DNA from: Acidimicrobiaceae bacterium
GTDB taxonomy: Bacteria; Actinomycetota; Acidimicrobiia; Acidimicrobiales; RAAP-2
Assembly (NCBI GenBank): GCA_003153575.1
Contig: PLZW01000025.1
Location: forward strand, 1-64,000
DNA length: 64,000 nucleotides
Direction: 5' to 3'
Positions 41,518 through 49,504 of this stretch are shown here, piece by piece. The translations under genes and the position numbers were made by a program. Below the pieces are notes generated by a model. It saw only the letters and a program-made list of their open reading frames with translations. It was not told the DNA's origin and did not search any database. Position 1 is the first letter of the stretch, and each line of letters opens with the position of its first letter.

Positions 41518-42704
41518 CGGAGGTCCCCCTTGGGTTCGGGCGGCAGGCCGAGGACCCGCTCGCCGATGATGTTCTTCTGGATCTCGTTGGAGCCGCCGTA
41601 GATGGTCTCGGACCGGCTGAACAGGAAGGTGCGCTGGAACTCATCGAGCTCGTAGCGCGCCGACTCGACCACCAGGCCCGCCGGACCGCGGACGTCCATG
41701 GCCAGCTCGCCCAGCCGACGGTGCCACGTGGCCCAGTACAGCTTGATGATCGAGGCCTCGGGCGGGGCGACCGGCCCGTCGTAGCCGGACAGGCTCCGCA
41801 AGGTGTTGTAACGGAGCACCTCGAGCTCGGCGTAGGACCGGGCCAGACGCTGGCGGATGACCGGGTCCTGCGCCCGACCGTTCTCCCGGGCCACCTCCAT
41901 GAGGTGGTCGAGCTCGCGGCGGAAGGAGAGCTGGTGGCCGAGGAGGCCCACACCGCGCTCGTAGGCCAGGGTGGCGAGTGCCACCCGCCAACCGTCGCCG
42001 GGCTCCCCCACCACCAGGTCCCTGGCCGTCCGGGCACCGTCGAAGAAGACCTCGTTGAACTCCGAGGTGCGGGTCAGCTGGGTGATCGGCCGGATCTCGA
42101 CCCCGGGCTGATCCATGGGGACGAGCAGGTAGGACAGGCCCTTGTGCCGGGCCGAGCCGGGCTCCGTACGGCACACCACGAAGCACCAGTCGGACTGGTG
42201 GGCCAGCGACGTCCACACCTTCTGGCCGGTGACGACCCACTCGTTCCCGTCCAGTTCGGCCCGGGTGGCCACGTTGGCCAGGTCGCTGCCGGCGTCGGGC
42301 TCCGAGTAGCCCTGGCACCACAGTTCGGTGCCGCCGACGATCCGGGGCAGGAACCGGTCCCGTTGGGCCCTGGTCCCGTACTGGATGAGGGTCGGGCCGA
42401 GCAACCCCTCCCCGAGGATGCTGACCCGTCCGGGCGCCTTGGCCTTCACGTACTCTTCGTTGAAGATGACCTGGTGGGCGATGGACGCGCCCCGGCCTCC
42501 GAACTCGACCGGCCACCCGAGGCAGGTCCACCGGCCGGCGGCCAACACCTTCTCCCACTCCAGGCGGACGTCGAAGCCGTAGGTCTCGTCGCCCGAGCCG
42601 CCCCGGCCGCCGAGGGCGGCGAACTCGTCCACGACGTGATCGGCCAACCAGGTCTGGACCTCCTTGCGGAAGGCCTCGTCCTCTGGTCGGTCTCGAAGGT
42701 CCAT
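41514..42704 (-). CDS. fadE30: acyl-CoA dehydrogenase, FadE30-like
   Basis: A 396-residue acyl-CoA dehydrogenase. WCQGYSEPDAGSDLANVATRAELDGNEWVVTGQKVWTSLAHQSDW is the middle domain and IRPITQLTRTSEFNEVFFDGART the following strand set; the end is SRSETIYGGSNEIQKNIIGERVLGLP. The sequence resembles FadE30, which desaturates HIP-CoA-derived thioesters at the start of steroid C/D-ring breakdown. It heads a leftward operon with ipdF-like (ATGA overlap) and fadD3-like genes. Three tandem 11-bp repeats lie 21-53 bp upstream of its ATG. Confidence 0.83.
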   Translation of the reverse strand: MDLRDRPEDEAFRKEVQTWLADHVVDEFAALGGRGGSGDETYGFDVRLEWEKVLAAGRWTCLGWPVEFGGRGASIAHQVIFNEEYVKAKAPGRVSILGEGLLGPTLIQYGTRAQRDRFLPRIVGGTELWCQGYSEPDAGSDLANVATRAELDGNEWVVTGQKVWTSLAHQSDWCFVVCRTEPGSARHKGLSYLLVPMDQPGVEIRPITQLTRTSEFNEVFFDGARTARDLVVGEPGDGWRVALATLAYERGVGLLGHQLSFRRELDHLMEVARENGRAQDPVIRQRLARSYAELEVLRYNTLRSLSGYDGPVAPPEASIIKLYWATWHRRLGELAMDVRGPAGLVVESARYELDEFQRTFLFSRSETIYGGSNEIQKNIIGERVLGLPPEPKGDLR

Positions 42705-42724
42705 GGGTGTCGGGCGTCCTGTGG

Positions 42725-42757
42725 GGAGGGGGTTCGGAGGGGGTACGGAGGGGGTAC
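42725..42757. repeat. Three tandem 11-bp repeats upstream of the fadE30-like operon
   Basis: GGAGGGGGTTC (42725-42735) is followed without a gap by two copies of GGAGGGGGTAC (42736-42746 and 42747-42757). They lie 21 bp before the fadE30-like ATG, reading GTACCCCCTCC on the transcribed strand. An 11-bp period is close to one helical turn, so proteins bound at each unit would face the same side. It may equally be a slippage product. Confidence 0.75.
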
Positions 42758-42941
42758 GAGAGTGGACGCGACGTTAGCAAAGGGGATTTCGGCCCCGACC
42801 AGGGGTGCCGCCAGCCCCGGGGGACCGGGGAGGGCATCCCGGGAACACCGTGCGACTCGGAGGCGTTGTCCACACTGAACGCAGTCGGCACCCTCCCGGA
42901 CTACCCGGACGGGTCGACGCCCACTGAGCCGAGGAGACGCC

Positions 42942-43370
42942 ATGAGCAGCGCCAACGACCCCACCACGTCCGCGGAGCGCGTCGAATTGTCCGACGACGA
43001 ATGGCGGGCCCGGCTGTCGCCCGAGCGCTACGCCGTTCTGCGCCAGAAGGGGACAGAGCCGGCCTGGTCCGGCGAGCTGCTCCACGTGGAAGGCAGCGGC
43101 ATGTTCACCTGCGCCGGATGCGGGGCCGAGCTGTTCCCGACCGACGCCAAGTTCGAGTCGGGGTCGGGCTGGCCGAGCTTCAACCGGGCGCTGGCCGACG
43201 GGACCATCGAGGAGCACGAGGACGGCACCTTTGGCATGCGCCGCACCGAGATCACCTGCGCACGCTGCGGCGGTCATCTCGGCCACGTGTTCCCCGACGG
43301 GCCAGCCCCGACCGGGTTGCGCTACTGCGTCAACTCCTTGTCCCTCGAGTTCCAGCCGGCCGAGGACTGA
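42942..43370 (+). CDS. msrB: peptide-methionine (R)-S-oxide reductase MsrB
   Basis: A 142-residue MsrB. Two CxxC zinc pairs occur in MFTCAGCGAELFPTDAKF and ITCARCGGHLGHVFPDG; the substrate loop is ESGSGWPSFNRAL, and the catalytic residue is Cys129 in LRYCVNSLSLEF. It reduces the R epimer of methionine sulfoxide in oxidised proteins with thioredoxin. Length and motif order fit the standard enzyme. It is transcribed alone, divergently from the fadE30-like operon and towards the small hypothetical gene, with a clear hairpin between. Confidence 0.95.
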   Translation: MSSANDPTTSAERVELSDDEWRARLSPERYAVLRQKGTEPAWSGELLHVEGSGMFTCAGCGAELFPTDAKFESGSGWPSFNRALADGTIEEHEDGTFGMRRTEITCARCGGHLGHVFPDGPAPTGLRYCVNSLSLEFQPAED

Positions 43371-43406
43371 CCGACACCCCCTCTCACCGATCCCCCCACC
43401 CCCGCG

Positions 43407-43439
43407 ATCCGCCCCTGACTCCCCCGGTCGGGGGCGGAT
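43407..43439. terminator. Strong hairpin between convergent msrB and small hypothetical gene
   Basis: ATCCGCCCC (43407-43415) pairs perfectly with GGGGCGGAT (43431-43439) across a 15-base loop. It lies between the msrB stop and the stop of the convergent 63-residue gene, which fits a bidirectional terminator. No T-tract follows on either strand. Confidence 0.5.
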
Positions 43440-43456
43440 GCGCGTGACGGCGCCGG

Positions 43457-43648
43457 TCAGATGACGACCAGCCGCTCCTCCAACAGGTCGAACAAAGTGC
43501 CGAGGGAGTCCGCCTCGTCGAGGCCGCCCGACCGCACCAGCATCCGCCCGGCGTCGGCCAAGGCCTGGCAGGCCGTGAACGCCTCCTCCTTGCTCAGGAT
43601 CACCCGGACACCGAAGTGGACGGGACCGGCTGGCCGGCGGTCAGGCAC
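43457..43648 (-). CDS. 63-residue hypothetical protein
   Basis: A small protein: GVRVILSKEEAFTACQALADAGRMLVRSGGLDEADSLGTLFDLLEERLVVI. It is predicted to be mostly helical, with an acidic, leucine-rich C-terminal helix that could pack in a dimer. I recognise it as a pattern common in actinobacteria but cannot name a family. Its start overlaps the end of the SSB gene by 8 bp on the same strand, so it is probably translated from the ssb mRNA and may work with it. Confidence 0.6.
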   Translation of the reverse strand: MPDRRPAGPVHFGVRVILSKEEAFTACQALADAGRMLVRSGGLDEADSLGTLFDLLEERLVVI

Positions 43649-44057
43649 CGACCCCGTCCTCGGCCAGGGAGCCCGCGTCGGTCACCGTGGCCGGACGCGC
43701 CACCCGATGGACGTCGACCGTGGCGAAGCGGAGGGCCGGACCGACCTCGTCGGCCACGATCTCCACCTTGAACCGCTTGTCGCCGTCCTCGGTTTCCCAG
43801 CTCCGCTGCTCCAGTCGACCGGTCACGATGACGCGCATCCCCTTGGTCAGGCTGAGGGCGACGTTCTCGGCGAGGTCCCTCCAGGCGACGACGTCGAAGA
43901 ACGAGGTCGCCTCTTCCCACTCGTTGGTCTCCCGGTTCTGCCACCGCCGGTTGGCGGCGACACCGAGCGTGGTCGTGGCCTGGCCCTCGCGGGTGTAGCG
44001 GATCTCAGGGTCCCGGGTCAGGTTCCCGACGATCGTCGTCGTGGTTGCGCTGCTCAT
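43641..44057 (-). CDS. ssb: single-stranded DNA-binding protein (short paralogue)
   Basis: A 138-residue OB-fold SSB from ATG 44057. TTTTIVGNLTRDPEIRYTREGQATTTLGVAANRRW is the N-terminal strand set and TSFFDVVAWRDLAENVALSLTKGMRVIVTGRLEQRSWE the core. The typical Gly-rich linker and the acidic DDDIPF tip are absent; it ends AGSLAEDGVGA. It is thus a second, short SSB rather than the replication SSB, as found for SsbB-type paralogues in several actinobacteria, often tied to competence, recombination or stress. No replication gene is near. Confidence 0.9.
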   Translation of the reverse strand: MSSATTTTIVGNLTRDPEIRYTREGQATTTLGVAANRRWQNRETNEWEEATSFFDVVAWRDLAENVALSLTKGMRVIVTGRLEQRSWETEDGDKRFKVEIVADEVGPALRFATVDVHRVARPATVTDAGSLAEDGVGA

Positions 44058-44192
44058 GTCTCTGTCCCTCCATGCACCGGAGTGCGTCGCCGCCGGTCGC
44101 TCGGGCGACCGGACGGGCCGCCCGTGCGGGCGGCACCGGCACCCTGGACCGATCACCTTGCCGGGGCCCGGTCCTCCACTTGGCCCGCTACC

Positions 44193-44906
44193 TTGCCGGG
44201 GCCCGCGGACCTAGGCTCGACCTGCTGCTCCCCCGGAGACGAAAGGACCGGAGCCAAGCGACCCGATGTCACTGACAACGCCTACGGCGACGACATCTAC
44301 ACCGAACCCGATGCCGACACGGACACACTCACCAACCTCGGGCCGCTGACGCCGATGGCCGGCGTGTGGGAGGGGCTCCGCGGAGCCGATGAGCACCCCG
44401 AGGCGGACGGCACCGGCCGCGACGCCTTCGTCGAGCGGTACGAGCTGATGCCCATCGATCCTCAGACCAACGGCCCCCAGCTCCTGTACGGGCTCCGCTA
44501 CCACACCCACATCACCAAACCCGGCGAGGTCGAGATGTTCCACGACCAGGTCGGCTATTGGCTGTGGGAGCCGACGACCGGCACCGTCACCCTCACGCTC
44601 GGCATCCCCCGGGGCCAGGTGCTGCTGGCCGGAGGCCAGGTCGAGCCCGGCGCCACCGACTTCGAGGTGCGGGCGGCGGTCGGCTCCGAGGTCTACGGGA
44701 TCCTCTCCAACCCGTTCCTCGACGCCAACTTCCGCACACTCAGCTACCGGATGCACGTCACTGTCCACGCCGACGGCACCTGGTCCTATGAGGAAGAGGG
44801 GGTCCTGGTCATCCCCGGGCGGGGCGAGCCGTTCCCCCACACCGACCGCAACACCCTGGTGCGGGTGGCACCGCCCACGCCCAACCCGTTGGCCGCCCAG
44901 GGCTGA
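44193..44906 (+). CDS. nitrobindin-like heme-binding beta-barrel (DUF1794/FABP-like) protein
   Basis: The domain reads TLTNLGPLTPMAGVWEGLRGADEHPE, then QLLYGLRYHTHITKPGEVEMFHDQVGYWLWEP, then TVTLTLGIPRGQVLLAGG, the pattern of nitrobindin-like beta-barrels of actinobacteria. These bind heme or fatty-acid-like ligands; a C-terminal His near PFPHTDRN could be the heme-proximal ligand. The start is uncertain. No ATG or GTG lies in frame before VTDNAYGDDIY. TTG 44193 is the nearest upstream start; ATG 44355 would remove the first beta strand. An ATG at 44266 is out of frame and would give a 27-residue peptide. Confidence 0.7.
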   Translation: MPGPADLGSTCCSPGDERTGAKRPDVTDNAYGDDIYTEPDADTDTLTNLGPLTPMAGVWEGLRGADEHPEADGTGRDAFVERYELMPIDPQTNGPQLLYGLRYHTHITKPGEVEMFHDQVGYWLWEPTTGTVTLTLGIPRGQVLLAGGQVEPGATDFEVRAAVGSEVYGILSNPFLDANFRTLSYRMHVTVHADGTWSYEEEGVLVIPGRGEPFPHTDRNTLVRVAPPTPNPLAAQG

Positions 44907-45001
44907 GGGCCAGCACCACCCGCCGGACCCGATCGGTGAAGGACTGGACGGGTCCGCTGTGAACTGGGTCCGTCACCCCCTGTCGGCTACCGGCCTCAGT
45001 G

Positions 45002-46219
45002 TCAAACCGTGGATGAAGGCGGGGGAAGAGCCGAGAACGGAATGCTCGCTGTCGGCGGGTGCACGCTGACAGGGTGGCCCCAATTGGTGAACGTCACTCG
45101 ATCTGTCGCCGTACTGGCACCGTGGGTCGTTGTTCCCGACAGGTGCTCGGTCAGAAGGCTGGGCAGATGTGGTTCGTTGGCCGAGAAGGTGATTGTCTCG
45201 TTCCCGGTGTACGAAGCGCTAGCGGCCTGATCGACACCGTGGAGTGCGTATCGAACGGACTCGGAGGGGATCCCGCTCAACGTCGAGAGACCGGATACCG
45301 ATTCGGGATGCTGAGGGAGTTGGTCCGTAGGCGACTCTGATGAATCGCCCCAGATGGATCCGACGGTGACACCGGCACCAACGGTCCGATACAAGGAGTC
45401 AGAAGGCGAAAAGGCGATCCACCTGTCCACATAGGGGGCGACCTCGCCGTCGCCGAGCATGTTCTCCAACATCGTGGCATTGGCCATCATGTAGACCTTC
45501 GAGCCGATGACGATGACTTCATTGTCGCCAACCACGCTGGTCATGAATTGGACACCTTCGCCGTTACCCGCATCACCGCTCTGGGTCACCATCTGCGGAA
45601 TGCCCCCGACTGTCCCCGAGGACACACTTGCGTAGTGGAAGCCCCCAGACGTCATGGCCGATGCAAATACCTTCGAATTGGCCACGGTGGGCGACAGAAT
45701 GGGCTGCGGAGCCGGTCCGCCACCGGTGACGAGTACCAACCCGGCGACAACGACGCAGACCAGCGCGATGGTGGCGCACGCCATGATGACCAACTTGCTG
45801 CCTACTCCCTTGCTGGGTTCCTGGAGGGCGGCCGAGAAGTCAACGGAGGGCAGAGGGGTCGGTGCTTGAACCGTTGGTTGCCATGGCGGCAGCGCGCCGG
45901 TCTCCGGTGGACCGGAAGGTGCACCGAAACCGGGAGGGATCGGGAGCTCGTCGAAGGTCGCCGAACGGGGACGTGTGGCAACCGCGGGAGGTAGAGGAGG
46001 GAGCGCGGGCAACGTGAGCGGCGGGAGTCCCGGCGTGGCCGGCCGCACCGGTGGCTTGGCGTCAAAGGAGAGTGGACCCTCGTGAACTTCTGACACGCGA
46101 CCCACTCCGTTCTGCGGATTCCGCTCTTCGCGGTCGATCGAGCGCTCTGGCCGTCCAGGCACTGTTCGACTGTGTAGGTAATCGGCTTCATCACCGACAA
46201 TCTTGAATGACGGATCCAT
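45002..46219 (-). CDS. single-pass membrane protein with Pro-rich N-terminus, unknown function
   Basis: A 405-residue protein in a lower-G+C patch. Residues 1-140 are cytoplasmic and rich in Pro (PLTLPALPPLPPAVA), followed by one membrane helix LVIMACATIALVCVVVAGLVLV and an external domain of about 240 residues: SAMTSGGFHYASVSSGTVGGIPQMVTQSGDAGNGEGVQF and later VIVIGSKVYMMANATMLENMLG. The FHYAS...VGGIPQMVTQSGD pattern resembles LprG/LppX-type lipid-carrier domains in actinobacteria, but I am not certain. It follows the 164-residue gene on the same strand by 61 bp. Confidence 0.65.
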   Translation of the reverse strand: MDPSFKIVGDEADYLHSRTVPGRPERSIDREERNPQNGVGRVSEVHEGPLSFDAKPPVRPATPGLPPLTLPALPPLPPAVATRPRSATFDELPIPPGFGAPSGPPETGALPPWQPTVQAPTPLPSVDFSAALQEPSKGVGSKLVIMACATIALVCVVVAGLVLVTGGGPAPQPILSPTVANSKVFASAMTSGGFHYASVSSGTVGGIPQMVTQSGDAGNGEGVQFMTSVVGDNEVIVIGSKVYMMANATMLENMLGDGEVAPYVDRWIAFSPSDSLYRTVGAGVTVGSIWGDSSESPTDQLPQHPESVSGLSTLSGIPSESVRYALHGVDQAASASYTGNETITFSANEPHLPSLLTEHLSGTTTHGASTATDRVTFTNWGHPVSVHPPTASIPFSALPPPSSTV

Positions 46220-46280
46220 CCAGATGGAGTGCGAGGAATTCGGCGCCGTCGTTCGGGCGACGTGCGGTCGTCGGAGGCCC

Positions 46281-46775
46281 CTACTGCGGCTCCCGCTCCC
46301 CGGCCCGACGGTGGACGTCGGCGAGGTCGTCGCTTGCCTTCTGCAATGCCCCCAGCGTTTCTGTCGTGGCGTTCCGGACGGCGTTCTTGGCCGCCTTCAC
46401 CAAGGCCACCTGCGTGGCAAACTCGGGGCTTGGCACATCTTCTCCCGGCGAGTAGTCGGAGGTCGCTCCGATCACCGAGGAGCCCGGCATGGCGAGCTTC
46501 ACCCAGGCGGCTTTGAAGTTGCTGTAGGAATCAGCGCTCGCCGTCTGGTCGTCCAGCACCTCCAGCTCACTCGACAGTGCCATGCGTGTGGACTCGTCGT
46601 CGGGGCGCTGCAGGAAGGAGAGCACCAGGGTTGCGATGCTCTCGATGTCGCTCTCCAGGTGGAAATCAACCTCCAGCTCTTGATCCTCGGCGTCTTGACG
46701 TCGTCCCCTTCGACGAAACACTGGAACACGACCTTTCCTCGAACCCGGTGGCATTGTCCCAGACAGCCGGGTCAC
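46281..46775 (-). CDS. hypothetical helical protein
   Basis: A 164-residue protein with a basic N-terminus (SRKGRVPVFRRRGRRQDAED) then a mostly helical body: LEVDFHLESDIESIATLVLSFLQRPDD and EFATQVALVKAAKNAVRNATTETLGALQKASDDLADVHRRAG. No signal peptide or membrane segment. The frame opens at GTG 46775; ATG 46754 is an alternative start. No family is recognised. With the downstream membrane protein it forms a two-gene unit of lower G+C than the surroundings, which suggests recent acquisition. Confidence 0.55.
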   Translation of the reverse strand: MTRLSGTMPPGSRKGRVPVFRRRGRRQDAEDQELEVDFHLESDIESIATLVLSFLQRPDDESTRMALSSELEVLDDQTASADSYSNFKAAWVKLAMPGSSVIGATSDYSPGEDVPSPEFATQVALVKAAKNAVRNATTETLGALQKASDDLADVHRRAGEREPQ

Positions 46776-46949
46776 CGAGCTGGACCGCTTGCCTCGTCGG
46801 TCGCATCTCGATCCGCCTCGACCTGGTGGGCGCGATCCTGGACACGTTCAATCGCTCGGTACCATGGACCACCTGGCCCGACCGGACCGGAACCGGGCAC
46901 CGCCGCAGGGGACGTCGCGCCACGGGACGTCGGACCAAAGGACACCGCC

Positions 46950-48113
46950 ATGCCATCCACGTCGAACGGCCCCCTCGACGGGATCAGGGTCCTCGACTTG
47001 AGCACGGTGGTCATGGGCCCATTGGCCACCCAGATCTTCGGCGATCTCGGGGCCGACGTGATCACCGTGGAGGACCCGAAGGGCACCCTCAGCCGGGTCA
47101 TGACCGCCGGCCCCGTGCCGCAGCTCTCCGGCATCGCCCTCAACCTCCTGCGGAACAAGCGCAACGTGGTCCTCGACCTGAAGGACACCGGAGGTCGTGA
47201 GCAGCTGCTCGGCATCGCCGCCACCGTCGACGTGTTGGTGACCAACCTGCGACCCGGCACCTTGGAACGGCTCCGCCTCTCCTATGACTACGTGCGGGAG
47301 GTCCGGCCGGACATCGTCTTCTGCCAGGCCCAGGGCTACCCGTCGGACTCCCCCGCCGCCGACGCCCCGGCGTACGACGACGTGATCCAGGCCGGGTCGG
47401 GCATCCCCGATGCCTTCCGGCGCCAGACCGGCACCCCGGTGCTGGTGCCCACACTGGTGGCCGACAAGGTCAGTGGACTCACCATCGCCTACGCGGTGAT
47501 GGCTGCCCTCTTCGAGCGGGAGCGCACGGGGGAAGGGCAGCGGGTGGAGGTGCCGATGATCGACGTGATGACCGCCTTCACCCTGGTGGAGCACGCCGGG
47601 GCGGCCACCGCCGTCCCGCCCCAGGGCCCTCCGGGCTACGCCCGCATCCTCAATCCCGAGCGCCGGCCCCAGAGGACCAGTGACGGCTGGATCAATGTCC
47701 TGGCCTACACCCGCCAGAACTACGACGACCTCTTCCACGAGGCCGGCCGCCCCGACCTCGTCGGGGACGAGCGCACCGCGTCGGCCCGGTCCCGCATCGC
47801 GCATGCCGACAGCCTCTACAGAGACGTCTCCGAGTCGCTCGCCTCCCGCACCACCGCCGAGTGGCTCGAGTTCTGCGCCCGGTCGGCGATCCCCGCCTCC
47901 ACCCTGCCGACGCTCGAGGAGCTGGTGGACGCGCTCCCCGAGGACGACCACCCACGGGCCGGCCGCTACAAGGTGATCCCCCAGCCGGTCCGGTTCTCCC
48001 GCCACACCGGACGGACCGTCCACCGCCACGCGGCCTTGAGCGGCGAGCACAACGACGAGGTGATGGCCGAGGTGGCGGCCTGGCCCGACCGGACGAACGA
48101 GGAGATCCGATGA
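46950..48113 (+). CDS. CaiB/BaiF family (class III) CoA-transferase
   Basis: A 387-residue class III CoA-transferase from ATG 46950. The N-terminal GPLDGIRVLDLSTVVMGPLATQIFGDLGADVITVEDPKG is the signature; the catalytic Asp is expected in the segment following NKRNVVLDLKD, and the central FCQAQGY / YDDVIQAGSG and RVEVPMIDVMTAF blocks are typical. It moves CoA between carboxylic acids. The coupled enoyl-CoA hydratase gene starts at its stop codon (ATGA), so the pair would activate and hydrate one substrate. The substrate is unknown. Confidence 0.9.
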   Translation: MPSTSNGPLDGIRVLDLSTVVMGPLATQIFGDLGADVITVEDPKGTLSRVMTAGPVPQLSGIALNLLRNKRNVVLDLKDTGGREQLLGIAATVDVLVTNLRPGTLERLRLSYDYVREVRPDIVFCQAQGYPSDSPAADAPAYDDVIQAGSGIPDAFRRQTGTPVLVPTLVADKVSGLTIAYAVMAALFERERTGEGQRVEVPMIDVMTAFTLVEHAGAATAVPPQGPPGYARILNPERRPQRTSDGWINVLAYTRQNYDDLFHEAGRPDLVGDERTASARSRIAHADSLYRDVSESLASRTTAEWLEFCARSAIPASTLPTLEELVDALPEDDHPRAGRYKVIPQPVRFSRHTGRTVHRHAALSGEHNDEVMAEVAAWPDRTNEEIR

Positions 48114-48886
48114 CCACGCCACCCGACGCCACCTTCGGCGACGTCACCGCCCGGATCGACGACAGGCTCGTGGCCGAGGTCGAGATGCACCGTCCACCGG
48201 CCAACTACTTCGACGTCGCGCTCCTCCAAGGTGTCGTCGAGGCCATGGCCTGGGCCGCGGAAGCTGGAGGTCGCGCTGTCGTGTTGTGTGCCGAGGGTCG
48301 CCACTTCTGCGCGGGACTCGACTTCGGCGCCACCGACAGGCCTGAACCAGGTGCGCTCGCCACTTTGTACGACACGGCTCGCCTGTTGGTCGACGGTCCC
48401 CTCCCCGTGGTCGCCGCCGTGCAGGGGTCGGCCATCGGCGGCGGCCTCGGACTGGCTCTCGCCGCCGACTTCCGGGTGGCGGCGACCACGAGCCGGTTCT
48501 CGGCCAACTTCGCCAGACTCGGGTTCCACCAGGGGTTCGGCATCTCCCTCACCCTGCCGCCTGTGGTGGGACCACAGCGGGCCCTCGAACTGCTCACCAC
48601 CGGTCGGCGCATTGACGGGACCGAGGCGGCAGCCATCGGCCTGTGCGACCGACTCGTCGACGACCCGCGGGACGGTGCCCATGACCTGGCCGCCGAGATC
48701 GCCGCATCGGCGCCCCTGGCCGTCCGGTCGATCCGGCGGACCTTGCGCGCCGATCTGGTCGACCGTTTCGGCGCCATGGTCGACCACGAGCGGGGCGAAC
48801 AGGTGCGCCTCATGGAAACGTCCGACTTCCGCGAGGGCATCGCCGCCTCCATGGCCCGACGAGCGCCCGAGTTCCGCGGGGAGTGA
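48110..48886 (+). CDS. enoyl-CoA hydratase/isomerase family protein
   Basis: A 258-residue crotonase. VAEVEMHRPPANYFD opens the fold, GRHFCAGLDFGA gives the first oxyanion-hole amide, and VVAAVQGSAIGGGLGLALAADFRVA the second. After that, SANFARLGFHQGFGISLTLP replaces the usual catalytic-Glu block, so the enzyme may be an isomerase, hydrolase or lyase rather than a simple hydratase. The C-terminal SAPLAVRSIRRTLR is standard. It is translationally coupled to the CoA-transferase and convergent with the DUF3501 gene. Confidence 0.88.
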   Translation: MTTPPDATFGDVTARIDDRLVAEVEMHRPPANYFDVALLQGVVEAMAWAAEAGGRAVVLCAEGRHFCAGLDFGATDRPEPGALATLYDTARLLVDGPLPVVAAVQGSAIGGGLGLALAADFRVAATTSRFSANFARLGFHQGFGISLTLPPVVGPQRALELLTTGRRIDGTEAAAIGLCDRLVDDPRDGAHDLAAEIAASAPLAVRSIRRTLRADLVDRFGAMVDHERGEQVRLMETSDFREGIAASMARRAPEFRGE

Positions 48887-48889
48887 CCG

Positions 48890-49504
48890 CTACAGCTCGG
48901 TGAGGTCACCGGACAGCTCAGCCCGGGTGGCCTCCGACAGCTCCACTCCGGGTCGTCCGGCCGGGTACTCGGCATGGTCGACCAGCAGCCGCGCCGGCCC
49001 GGTGGCCACGGCTGCCGCCCCACCGGAGCCGCACGGGAACCGCACGTAGTGCACGGCCGAGGTCGCGTCCTGGCGGATCAGCTGCGACCCATGGGTCGCC
49101 TCCGGCACCGACCGCACCTGGAGGCGGCCCGGTCCCGCACCGATCTCGAGGACGACCGACTGCTCGATGCCGACCAGGCGCGGCAGCCAGGTGCGCAACT
49201 CCTCTTCCGTCGTCAGCTCGAGGAACAAGGTGGCGGACAACTCGCCTTCGGCGGGCAGCAGGCGGTTGTAGACGTCGAGCTCGTGTTGGATCTGGGCGTC
49301 GGTGGTCAACTTTTCGGCGCGGGCCATCTCCTGGACTTGGAACCGCATCGTCAGTCGATTCTCGAAGGTGAGGGTCACGATCGGTCCGACCGAGACACGG
49401 CGCAACCGCTTGGCGGCGATCACCTCACGGCGGAACGCGTCCCGCTGGCGTTCGTAGGCGCGCTGGTCGGCGATGTCGTCGAGCATCAAGGGACGGAGGG
49501 TCAC
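48890..49504 (-). CDS. DUF3501 family protein
   Basis: A 204-residue protein from GTG 49504. It begins [60 protein letters not shown] and continues with a helical region and an acidic tail. This is the DUF3501 pattern, a family of unknown activity that regularly lies beside a CCG-domain Fe-S protein and rubrerythrin. Its start overlaps the stop of the Fe-S protein gene (GTGA). It is the last gene of the four-gene oxidative-stress run. Confidence 0.85.
   Translation of the reverse strand: MTLRPLMLDDIADQRAYERQRDAFRREVIAAKRLRRVSVGPIVTLTFENRLTMRFQVQEMARAEKLTTDAQIQHELDVYNRLLPAEGELSATLFLELTTEEELRTWLPRLVGIEQSVVLEIGAGPGRLQVRSVPEATHGSQLIRQDATSAVHYVRFPCGSGGAAAVATGPARLLVDHAEYPAGRPGVELSEATRAELSGDLTEL

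Noticed and set aside
40670-42037. Open frame continuing upstream from the FadD3-like gene to give a 1015-residue protein
   Set aside because: This part is antisense-phase shadow of the IpdF and FadE30 genes; the ligase N-terminus begins at or after ATG 40669.
42705-42941. KstR2-type operator (CAAG..CTTG) upstream of the fadE30-like gene
   Set aside because: No such palindrome found by eye; only the 11-bp tandem repeats are present.
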